A DNA stretch of 64,000 bases. It comes from Pseudomonadota bacterium. Lineage in GTDB: Bacteria; Chloroflexota; UBA5177. The stretch is taken from the NCBI GenBank assembly GCA_021324655.1, contig JAJPIP010000035.1:22121-86120 (forward strand), in the 5' to 3' direction. The translations under genes were made by a program, and so were the position numbers. Below, piece by piece: positions 53,391 to 64,000 of the stretch; the first letter of the stretch is position 1, and each line of letters opens with the position of its first letter. The notes beneath the pieces are model-generated. The model saw only the letters and a list, made by a program, of their open reading frames with translations. It was not told the origin of the DNA and searched no databases.

Positions 53391-53450
53391 GAGTTATGAG
53401 CCGTGGGCGTCGGCTGGTGGTTGCTTCCACCCGCCGCCCGCTCATAGCTC
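53391..53450 (+). promoter_or_regulatory. Long hairpin between coxAC and coxD
   Basis: GAGTTATGAGC at 53391-53401 pairs with GCTCATAGCTC at 53440-53450 (one G-U). GGGC/GCCC, GGC/GCC and GGTGG/CCACC extend the stem to a TTGCTT loop. No T-run follows, and the coxD ribosome site begins at once. It may be a processing or stability element separating oxidase from bc-complex messages. Confidence 0.5.
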
Positions 53451-53471
53451 TCCCGGAGGAGGAATGACTAT

Positions 53472-53738
53472 ATGAGCATCGAGGGCCCGGCAGCACCGCC
53501 GGGAGGGGCGCCGCCGCTGACGCCCATCACCGAGGAGGTGCCGACGGCGCAGCATGAGGTACATCTGCCGCCGCTCTCTGTCTGGCCGGTGACTCTGGCA
53601 GCGGCGATCACCATCGCGGCAGCGGGACTGGTCACGATATGGCCGGTCAGCCTGGTCGGCGGGATCGTTGGGGTGTACGCGATTGTTGAGTGGGTAAGGG
53701 AGCTGTTCCATGAGCATGACCATGCAGGAACTCACTAG
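53472..53738 (+). CDS. Small two-helix subunit, probably cytochrome c oxidase subunit IV
   Basis: 88 residues. A Pro-rich N-terminus is followed by two hydrophobic helices (LSVWPVTLAAAITIAAAGLVTI and VSLVGGIVGVYAIVEWV) and a His-rich tail (FHEHDHAGTH). Size, topology and position fit CoxD/CtaF-type subunit IV. GGAGGAGG lies upstream. Its 3' end overlaps the Rieske gene by 29 bases. Confidence 0.7.
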   Translation: MSIEGPAAPPGGAPPLTPITEEVPTAQHEVHLPPLSVWPVTLAAAITIAAAGLVTIWPVSLVGGIVGVYAIVEWVRELFHEHDHAGTH

Positions 53739-54255
53739 AAAGCTCCTGACCCGTGAGGCGTTCCTGGGTCTCTTCACGCTCTCGTTTGGTGCGGTGGCCG
53801 GACTCGTGGTCGGTATCCCGATCATCGGCTACGTCCTCGGTCCGCTCATTGAGCAGCCTCCCGAAATCTGGGAGAAGGTCACCTTCGCCGGCGGCCCGAA
53901 TCGGGGCCGGCCGGTGATGGCCGATTCCATTCCGATCGGTCAGACGGAGGAGGTGGCCTTTCAGGCGCGTGGCCCGCTCCCCTGGGCGGGAACGACCGCG
54001 ACGCAGGGCGCCTGGCTGCGGCGCACCGGTCCGTCCAGCTTCATTGCCTATGCGATCTACTGCACGCACCTCGGCTGTCCGGTGCACTTCCTACCGCAGC
54101 CCAAGATCTTTCTTTGCCCCTGTCATGGCAGTGTGTTCAACGCCGAGGGGATCAACATCGGCGGGCCGGCCCCGCGTCCGCTGTTCACCTACAACATCCG
54201 GGTGCAGAACGGGCACGTCCAGATCCGGACCCACCCGCTGCCGGTCATCACATAG
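53710..54255 (+). CDS. qcrA: Rieske iron-sulphur protein of the bc complex
   Basis: 181 residues. An N-terminal membrane helix (FLGLFTLSFGAVAGLVVGIPIIGYVL) is followed by a Rieske domain with CTHLGC and CPCHGSVF, giving the Cys-x-His and Cys-x2-His ligands and the disulphide pair. It carries electrons from quinol to the cytochrome c domain. The ribosome site lies within the end of the preceding gene. Confidence 0.92.
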   Translation: MSMTMQELTRKLLTREAFLGLFTLSFGAVAGLVVGIPIIGYVLGPLIEQPPEIWEKVTFAGGPNRGRPVMADSIPIGQTEEVAFQARGPLPWAGTTATQGAWLRRTGPSSFIAYAIYCTHLGCPVHFLPQPKIFLCPCHGSVFNAEGINIGGPAPRPLFTYNIRVQNGHVQIRTHPLPVIT

Positions 54256-54326
54256 GGGGAGCCTGGATTGGGTGGGAGAGGTGTTCAGCGAGACCGCCGC
54301 CAACAGATTCGCGCGAGGAAGAAGAT

Positions 54327-55871
54327 ATGAGTAAGGGAAGCATCGCCGAGCCCCCGGAGCGAGGCACGGTGCAAGAGACTCGTCCGGCCATCCAGAGGGG
54401 CAACGCGGCGCCGTCCGGCCCGTTGGGGACTCTCTTCAACTGGGGGACCGCGACGTACAACTTCCTGGATGGGCGGCTGGGGATCGGCATGATCTACCGG
54501 GCGACCGCGGCTCACCCGATTCCTCGCAGTGTCAACTGGTGGTACGTTTTCGGCAGCGCCACTCTCTTCGCTTTCACCTTCCAGGTCGTCACCGGCATCT
54601 TTCTCGCGTTCGCCTATGTTCCCTCCCCCGATCACGCGTACCAGAGCCTCTCCTGGATCACCCATAAGGAGTTGTTCGGGAACGTGATTCGCGGCATCCA
54701 TTACTGGGGTGCCTCCGCTATGGTGCTGCTCATATTTATCCATATGACGGCGCACTATCTGACCGGTTCTTATAAGTACCCGAGAGAGTTGCAATGGCTC
54801 TCCGGTGCCATCCTGCTCTTCTGTACCCTGGTCATGGCGTTTACCGGGCAGCTGCTGCGCTGGAATCAGGATGCCTACTGGGCGGTCGTGGTCGGCGCCG
54901 AGCAGGCGGCACGCACGCCGTTCATCGGCTCGTGGGTTGCCCAGCTCCTCACCGCCGGCCCCGTCGTCGGCGGCAATACGCTGACACGCTTCTATGCCAT
55001 TCATATGCTCCTCGTGCCTGGACTCATGTTCGGGCTGATCGGCATGCACCTCTACCTCGTCATCTATAAGGGCATCTCGGAGTGGCCGGTGCCGGGCGAG
55101 CCGGTCGATCCCGCGACCTACTGGGAGAACTATCAGCGCATCCTGCACGAGGATGGGGAGCCCTTCTTCCCCGCCGGTACCGCCAAGGACGCCTTCATGG
55201 GCTTTCTGGCGGGCGCGGTTGTGGTCGGGCTCGCCATCACGGTCGGGGCCGCGGCGCTCGGAGCGCAAGCCAACCCGATTGCTCCGGCCAATCCCCGCCC
55301 CGACTGGTATCTGATCTGGTACTTCGCCTTGCTGGCCCTCATTCCACCGGCCAGCGAGAACTTCTTCATCATCCTGTTCCCGCTGTTCGGCTTCCTCATC
55401 CTGTTGCTGATGCCGCTCGCCAACAAAGGAGAGCGTCACTACTCACGCCGGCCCTGGGCGATTGCCGTCGTGATCTTTGCCGCCAGCGCCACCGGCCTCC
55501 TCGTCTGGTATGGGTACCAGTCGCCCTGGTCGCCGGTCTTTATCAACGATGTGACCATACCCTCGGTGCCGGCGCAGGCGATGCGTGGCCTCAATGCCAC
55601 GCAGCTGGCGGGCGCGCACCTCCTGCATACGGAGGGCTGTATGGCATGCCACATGATCGACGGCGTCGGGGGGCAGCGTGGCCCGAACCTGTCGGCCATC
55701 GGCAGCGTGCTGACCAGGAACGAGTTGACCTGGCGCATCATGGCCGGTGGGAACAACATGCCGTCCTACGGCAACACCATGACCAACAAACAGTTGAATG
55801 AGATCCTCGCCTACCTGCAGTCAAGAACGGCCGGCAGCGCCGTCATCCCTCAGTCCGGATCACATCAGTAG
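54327..55871 (+). CDS. qcrB: Cytochrome b fused to cytochrome c (bc complex)
   Basis: 514 residues. Residues 60 to about 400 form cytochrome b, with heme-ligand candidates His125, His139, His226 and His241, and the quinol-site motif PDWY (325-328) in place of PEWY. About eight helices. Residues 425-500 form a cytochrome c domain with CMACH (Cys438, Cys441, His442) and Met478. No separate cytochrome c1 gene is present, so this domain probably passes electrons to the cytochrome c part of CoxB. The ATG at 54327 with GAGGAAG is preferred over the longer open frame from 54114. Confidence 0.92.
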   Translation: MSKGSIAEPPERGTVQETRPAIQRGNAAPSGPLGTLFNWGTATYNFLDGRLGIGMIYRATAAHPIPRSVNWWYVFGSATLFAFTFQVVTGIFLAFAYVPSPDHAYQSLSWITHKELFGNVIRGIHYWGASAMVLLIFIHMTAHYLTGSYKYPRELQWLSGAILLFCTLVMAFTGQLLRWNQDAYWAVVVGAEQAARTPFIGSWVAQLLTAGPVVGGNTLTRFYAIHMLLVPGLMFGLIGMHLYLVIYKGISEWPVPGEPVDPATYWENYQRILHEDGEPFFPAGTAKDAFMGFLAGAVVVGLAITVGAAALGAQANPIAPANPRPDWYLIWYFALLALIPPASENFFIILFPLFGFLILLLMPLANKGERHYSRRPWAIAVVIFAASATGLLVWYGYQSPWSPVFINDVTIPSVPAQAMRGLNATQLAGAHLLHTEGCMACHMIDGVGGQRGPNLSAIGSVLTRNELTWRIMAGGNNMPSYGNTMTNKQLNEILAYLQSRTAGSAVIPQSGSHQ

Positions 55872-56023
55872 CGTCCGGGTTCGGGACACACCAGTTGAGG
55901 GATGCCACACCATCATGACGTAGACGGTTGGTCTCGATCGGAGAATGCGTGGCGCCCCGGAACATCGTGGCGAAGGGGCGTCCGGACGGTGTCAGCGAAG
56001 GGCAGCCCGCCATCGGGATAGAT

Positions 56024-57271
56024 TTACCGGGCGACAATGTCCTCTGGTTCCTCCGGCACCGCTATTTCCGAGTGCCCAGCCGTTCGCACCGCCGGCTGCC
56101 GCCGCGCCACGATAAGCGCGCCCACACCGAGCATTGTCAGTCCCGCCGCCGTGGGAAAAACGGCGCTGATGGCGTGGGCGGTGACCACCGTCCCGATCAG
56201 CGGGCCGATGGCCAGCGCAACGCTTGTCGGCAGGAAGGAGAAGGACATGATGCGGCCCCGGATGGCATCGCCCACCGAGGTCGAGAGCACGCTGAAGCCG
56301 AGCGAGAAGTTGGCGGCGAGCACCCCCGCGATCAGCGCCCAGAGCACGGCGAAGAGTGCCAGGCCATGTGCGAGCGCCGGCAGCGGCCAGAGGAAAACGG
56401 AGAGTGCCGTCCCGGCGATGAGGACGCGCCAGTGCCCGGTGCGGTCGGCCAGCAAGCCGGCGGCGGGACTGATGATGAGCGCCGTCAGGCCGCCCAGGCC
56501 GATGACCGTTCCAACGGCCGTTCCTGGGTCATGACCGTGGTAGAGGCCGGTAACGGCGAGCGGCAGATAGGTGATGGCCAGCATCCAGCCGGAAGAGAGG
56601 AGAAAGAGCGCCGGGAAAAGGGTGCGGAGACGGGCTGACCCGGCGATGATCGTGACCGACTCTACCGCCATCCGCAGCACCGGCTCCTCGCCCTGTGGCC
56701 GGTAGGTGTCACGATAGGCGACGGAGAGGGCGACGACCACGACCAGTAAAAGGGCGACGTCGATGCCGAGCAGAGCGCGGAAGCCGATGCGGTCGAGGAG
56801 CGGGCCGCCGAGCAGCGGGCCGATAAAGACGCCGAGGGGCTGTGAGCCGTTCATGATGGAGTAGGCCAGACCGCGTCGGCCCTCCGGTACCCGCTCGGTC
56901 AGAGTGCTGAGCATCAGTCCGGTGTTACCCAGCGAGAGGGCGGAGAGGGCCCGTGCGGCGAGAAAGATCCAGACGTTGGAGGCCAGGATGGTCAGTACGC
57001 CGATCAGTGCGTGGACGAAGAAGGATCGAATGATGAGGGGCTGCCGCGAGAAGCGATCGGCGAGCGCGCCCCAGAGCGGCACCAACGGAATGCCAACGGT
57101 GGCCGAGACGGCGCTAATGATGCCGACCCAGCGGCGTACATCGTGCGGCGCGATGCCGAGATGGGGTAGGTAGAGGGGCGTGAAGGCGCTCAGCTGCCCC
57201 CAGAAGATCACCTCGATGAGGCTGGCGAAGGTGAAGAGGGCGAGCAGCCACACCCAGGAGCGGTGGGGCAT
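56024..57271 (-). CDS. MFS transporter
   Basis: About 415 residues, 12 helices. The loop 2-3 motif is WGALADRFSRQPLIIRS, with the same type of motif after helix 8 (AAGLLADRTGHWRVL). The pattern suits drug- or metabolite-type exporters of the MFS. It is divergent from a MarR-type gene, with a palindrome between the two starts; such pairs usually mean a repressor and its exporter. No feature is seen in 55872-56023. Confidence 0.85.
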   Translation of the reverse strand: MPHRSWVWLLALFTFASLIEVIFWGQLSAFTPLYLPHLGIAPHDVRRWVGIISAVSATVGIPLVPLWGALADRFSRQPLIIRSFFVHALIGVLTILASNVWIFLAARALSALSLGNTGLMLSTLTERVPEGRRGLAYSIMNGSQPLGVFIGPLLGGPLLDRIGFRALLGIDVALLLVVVVALSVAYRDTYRPQGEEPVLRMAVESVTIIAGSARLRTLFPALFLLSSGWMLAITYLPLAVTGLYHGHDPGTAVGTVIGLGGLTALIISPAAGLLADRTGHWRVLIAGTALSVFLWPLPALAHGLALFAVLWALIAGVLAANFSLGFSVLSTSVGDAIRGRIMSFSFLPTSVALAIGPLIGTVVTAHAISAVFPTAAGLTMLGVGALIVARRQPAVRTAGHSEIAVPEEPEDIVAR

Positions 57272-57301
57272 GTCGCAGTCTACCGGTTGGCCAGATCCAT
57301 G

Positions 57302-57313
57302 TATATGCATATA
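57302..57313. promoter_or_regulatory. Palindrome between the MFS and MarR genes
   Basis: TATATGCATATA, a perfect 12-bp palindrome in an AT-rich island, 20 bases before the MarR start and 31 before the MFS start. It is typical in size and position for a MarR-family operator, and it could also contain a -10 element. Confidence 0.5.
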
Positions 57314-57332
57314 ATGCCATGGGAGGGACGCG

Positions 57333-57811
57333 GTGGGACGAACCGGAACCGGCCCCTTGCCGCCGGGTGAAGCGCGGCAGGAGTTTCTGGAGCAGCAGCC
57401 AACCTACTGGCTGAAGCGCTGCTACCAGTCGTTACGCCGCACCGTGGAGGCCCGCCTGCGTGACTGGAATCTCACCCTGTCGCAACGCGATGTCCTGCTC
57501 GCCCTCTACGAGGAGGGCCCGCTCGACCTCACCGCCTTACGAGAGAGGTCCGGCCTGGAGCAGAGCTCGCTCTCCCGGTTAGTCGACACGCTGGCACGGC
57601 GTGGTCTGGTTGACGTCGCTCCTGGTGCCGATCGCCGGGTGCGGGTGGCCTCGCTCACCCCTGCCGGGTGCGATCTGCTCCTGCAGACGCCGGGGTCAAC
57701 CGCGTTGGGTGGGGCGCTGATGGTCGAGGGTTTGAGCGCGGAGGAGCGGACAGAGTTGGTTCGCCTGCTGCGCGCCTGCAGCATTAATTTGGAGAGACAG
57801 GAGAGAGACTG

Positions 57812-57812
<1 letters not shown>
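57333..57812 (+). CDS. MarR-family transcriptional regulator
   Basis: 159 residues. The winged helix-turn-helix is LTLSQRDVLLALYEEGPLDLTALRERSGLEQSSLSRLVDTLARRGLV, followed by the wing DRRVRVASLTPAG. GTG start. It probably controls the divergent MFS gene and its own operon. It ends in a TGATG overlap with the aconitase gene, so the two are translationally linked. Confidence 0.88.
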
Positions 57813-62080
<4,268 letters not shown>

Positions 62081-62227
62081 CACGAGGGCGAGGACCGGCT
62101 CAGGACCCTCCGCTCCCCGCTCATGGCGGGTTGTCCCGCAGCGCCCGGAGATACCGGAGCTCTTCCCCTCTCGTATTGAGGTGGGCCGCGGCCAGATCGA
62201 TCTCGTACAGGGAGAGGACCAGGAGAT

Positions 62228-62686
62228 ATGAAGCAGGCTGTACCCCGCTGTCTCCCTGTGTTCTTTCTAGTTGCGGTGGCTCTCGCGGTGCCCCAAGCCA
62301 TTGCCTCGCCGGCGTCCCTCACCGCGGTCCGAGTGGCCTACGGCATCCGCTTCACCATGGCTGTGCCCCGCCGTAGTTACCCTGCTGACGCCCTCGCGCC
62401 GGTGACCGTCGTCACCTCACCTGCCGTGGAGGCTGTCTTCACGCCCCCTGCCGGAGCTACCGGTCCTCTGTACTACTCGGAAGTCTTCATCTGTCGGGAT
62501 GCCGATGGTACCGTGTTTGGGGGTGGCATGAGGGGCTGGCTGCACGTCACCGGCTCGGTCGTTCCCATGCTGCCGGCGCCCATGTACTGTCCGACCGTGC
62601 TGCAGTGGGAGATCACCGGAGGCTGGGTCAACTACCCCCTTGGCACCGCCCGGTACATCGTCCCCAGTCAAACCGCGTCCGGCTGA
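62228..62686 (+). CDS. Small exported protein of unknown function
   Basis: 152 residues with a signal peptide (VFFLVAVALAVPQAIA-SP). The mature part is beta-rich, with two cysteines (FICRDADG and PMYCPTVL) that could form a disulphide. It has a good CAGGAG site. No family recognised. The 147 bases before it hold no gene. Confidence 0.6.
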   Translation: MKQAVPRCLPVFFLVAVALAVPQAIASPASLTAVRVAYGIRFTMAVPRRSYPADALAPVTVVTSPAVEAVFTPPAGATGPLYYSEVFICRDADGTVFGGGMRGWLHVTGSVVPMLPAPMYCPTVLQWEITGGWVNYPLGTARYIVPSQTASG

Positions 62687-62692
62687 AGAGCC

Positions 62693-63115
62693 TTACCCTG
62701 CTTCTGCGACGTGCACCGTGATCGCCGTTTCGGTTGCGACCGCAACCGTGCGCCAGAGCGGTCAGCGGCGGGAGAAACGATCCGCTAGATCCTGCGCCTG
62801 CTGCTCATCGGGACCGGTCATGGTCAGGGTCAGCGTGACCCGCTCGAACTTTTCCGGACTGGCCGTGAGGCGCGTCGCCTCGATCGCGGCGTCGATGGCC
62901 CGCAGTGGAACACCGAGTTCTTCCGCCGTCTCCTCGATGAGAGTCACGCCGCAAGCCGCGACTCCGCCCAAAAAGGCCTGGATCGGATTGATCTCCTCGC
63001 CCGGTCCCCGCGCGCTGTCGACCAGGAACTGATGGTTGCCGGTCTCCACCACCGCACGATGCGGAAAGCTGTCGCTGACGGCGCGGACCTGGTACGTCTG
63101 GACTCCCTCCGTCAT
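62693..63115 (-). CDS. OsmC-family peroxiredoxin-like protein, probable selenoprotein
   Basis: The plain reading stops at TGA (62762-62764) after 117 residues. OsmC-like proteins have two catalytic cysteines: the first is here in GVAACGVTL (Cys55), and the second normally lies in an R-C-P motif near the C-terminus. The TGA is exactly at that place: RFSRR-x-PLWRTVAVATETA. Read through, the protein is 140 residues, the usual family length, ending in TAA at 62693-62695. A hairpin (62732-62747) follows at SECIS-like spacing. Sec118 is therefore likely. If the genome lacks selenocysteine machinery, this is instead a truncated gene. Ribosome site GGGGAGGAGG. Confidence 0.7.
62731..62748 (-). promoter_or_regulatory. 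SECIS-like hairpin after the OsmC UGA
   Basis: On the minus strand, GGTTGC-GGTC-GCAACC forms a perfect stem, extended by one outer C-G pair. The loop starts with GG and lies 20 bases after the UGA. Bacterial SECIS elements are stem-loops at about this distance with a G at the start of the apical loop. The hairpin is also coding sequence of the read-through tail. Confidence 0.55.
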
Positions 63116-63203
63116 GGCGCACCTCCTCCCCAGAGCGTAGAGCGGTGCCGGGTAAATGGCAAGTGGAGAGGGCCGCGGTGTCCCACGGCCCTCTGGGGAA
63201 GCG

Positions 63204-63935
63204 TTATTGCTGGCTACCCGTGCCGCCGCTCGAGGAGCCGCTCTGCACCGGGACCGTCTCGGTCTGCGTCTGGCCCGGATGGGTGCTCTGTCCGGTCGGT
63301 TGCCCGGTTTGCCCGCCCTGCTGAGTGATCGTCTGCTGCTGCGACTGCGGCTGTACCTGGATGCGCCGCGGCTTCGTGGCTTCCGACTTGGGCAGAGTCA
63401 GCGTCAGGATGCCGTTCTGGAAGGTCGCGTTGGCCTTGTTGGGCTCGACCTGAATGGGGAGCGTGAAGCTCCGCTGGAACCGCCCGCGGAAGATCTCCTC
63501 GAAGAGCGGCTGCACGTGTCCGGTGGTCTGGCCACCCTGGGCCTGACCGGTCTTGCCCTGCTGCCCGCTCTGGCCTGTTGTCTGGCCGCCCTGCTGCTGC
63601 GTGATCGTCTGTCCAGACTGACCCGACTGACCCGACTGACCCGTCTGGCCGCCCTGGCCGCCTTGTCCGGACTGTCCCCCGAACTGACGCGTGACCTGGC
63701 CGCTGATGGTGACCGTGTCGCCGGTCACCGAGATATTAATGTCATCCGGATTTGCCCCAGGGATGGCCATCTGAACCACGATGTCATCATCGGTCATATG
63801 GAGATCGGTGGGCGGCCATCCTTCCATCGGCCCGCTCAGCAGCGAGGGGGAGATGACGCTTCCGGCAAAAAGCCGGTCAATCGCGTCACGCAGAGGAAGA
63901 TAGCCGCTGTTGGTGCTGCGCCGATCGATGCTCAT
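63204..63935 (-). CDS. Hsp20 with a Gly/Gln-rich insertion in the alpha-crystallin domain
   Basis: 243 residues against about 150 for normal bacterial Hsp20. Residues 42-82 hold the first half of the alpha-crystallin domain (TDLHMTDDDIVVQMAIPGANP, VTGDTVTISGQVTR). Residues 83 to about 140 are Gly/Gln/Ser/Thr repeats (GQSGQ, GGQTTGQ). Residues 141-194 hold the second half (FQRSFTLPIQVEPNKANATFQNGILTLTLPK), with the C-terminal I-x-V motif IQV at 192-194. A second Gly/Gln-rich tail fills 195-243. The insertion lies in the loop between the two halves, which in other bacterial Hsp20 proteins carries the dimerisation strand. It is an ATP-independent chaperone. ATG with TAGGAGGG. Confidence 0.88.
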   Translation of the reverse strand: MSIDRRSTNSGYLPLRDAIDRLFAGSVISPSLLSGPMEGWPPTDLHMTDDDIVVQMAIPGANPDDINISVTGDTVTISGQVTRQFGGQSGQGGQGGQTGQSGQSGQSGQTITQQQGGQTTGQSGQQGKTGQAQGGQTTGHVQPLFEEIFRGRFQRSFTLPIQVEPNKANATFQNGILTLTLPKSEATKPRRIQVQPQSQQQTITQQGGQTGQPTGQSTHPGQTQTETVPVQSGSSSGGTGSQQ

Positions 63936-64000
63936 GTAACCCTCCTAATCTACCTGGTAATTTCTCCCATCCTGGCCCTGTGCGAATCTCGTCTGGCCCT

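Noticed and set aside
63540..63680. Short tandem DNA repeats resembling a CRISPR or minisatellite
   Set aside because: They are in-frame codons for Gly-Gln-Ser repeats inside the Hsp20 gene; there are no spacers and no cas genes.

Overview
The window is a dense, high-GC stretch of bacterial chromosome. It encodes about 60 proteins. I found no rRNA, tRNA, CRISPR array, prophage or transposase. The gene mix is an aerobic bc-type complex next to a caa3 oxidase, a fused CoxA-CoxC, a cytochrome b fused to cytochrome c, ECF42 with its YCII/DGPF partner, several exported beta-propellers and a DJ-1/PRC-barrel/Hsp20 stress set. This suggests a Chloroflexota-like soil or thermal lineage (Thermomicrobia/Sphaerobacter-type), but that placement is inference and I could not test it. 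Many starts are GTG, and many genes overlap by 1 to 8 bases.

Layout. 1-5.0 kb: carbonic anhydrase, a small unknown gene, a PAP2 phosphatase/diacylglycerol kinase-like pair, and an ECF42 sigma factor coupled to a YCII protein. 5.3-12 kb: NUDIX hydrolase, exported propeller proteins, two tandem paralogous unknown genes, an MntA/HepT toxin-antitoxin pair whose toxin carries an in-frame amber stop, and an HNH nuclease. 12-17.6 kb: ECF sigma/anti-sigma pair, ZIP transporter, SDR, PRC-barrel protein, another propeller. 17.6-24.9 kb: UDP-glucose dehydrogenase, Ogt, topoisomerase IB, DJ-1, AI-2E-type permease, MsrB, FAD oxidoreductase, lipoprotein. 25-32.5 kb: a complete peptide-type ABC transporter operon followed by an AMP-binding enzyme. 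32.5-41.2 kb: a nine-gene minus-strand operon for ADP-heptose synthesis (gmhA, gmhB, hldE) with five glycosyltransferases and an SDR, next to a PucR/CdaR-type regulator flanked by two matching palindromes. 42.6-48.5 kb: a DUF2231-Rieske protein and a 1374-residue fusion of two cytochrome b5 domains, a P450 and a full diflavin reductase, with a tiny two-helix membrane protein behind it. 49-55.9 kb: the terminal respiratory chain (ctaG, coxB, coxAC, coxD, qcrA, qcrB-cytc). 56-64 kb: MFS exporter with a divergent MarR gene coupled to an aconitase that carries an intein, a small exported protein, an OsmC-like protein that looks like a selenoprotein, and an Hsp20 with a Gly/Gln-rich insertion.

The most noteworthy items are: (1) the b5-b5-P450-reductase fusion, whose P450 I-helix lacks the usual acid-alcohol pair; (2) the OsmC gene, in which UGA replaces the second catalytic cysteine codon and is followed by a SECIS-like hairpin and a conserved 22-residue tail; (3) an intact LAGLIDADG intein placed exactly before an iron-sulphur ligand cysteine of aconitase; (4) the Hsp20 whose alpha-crystallin domain is split by a Gly/Gln repeat; (5) the amber-interrupted HepT beside an intact MntA.
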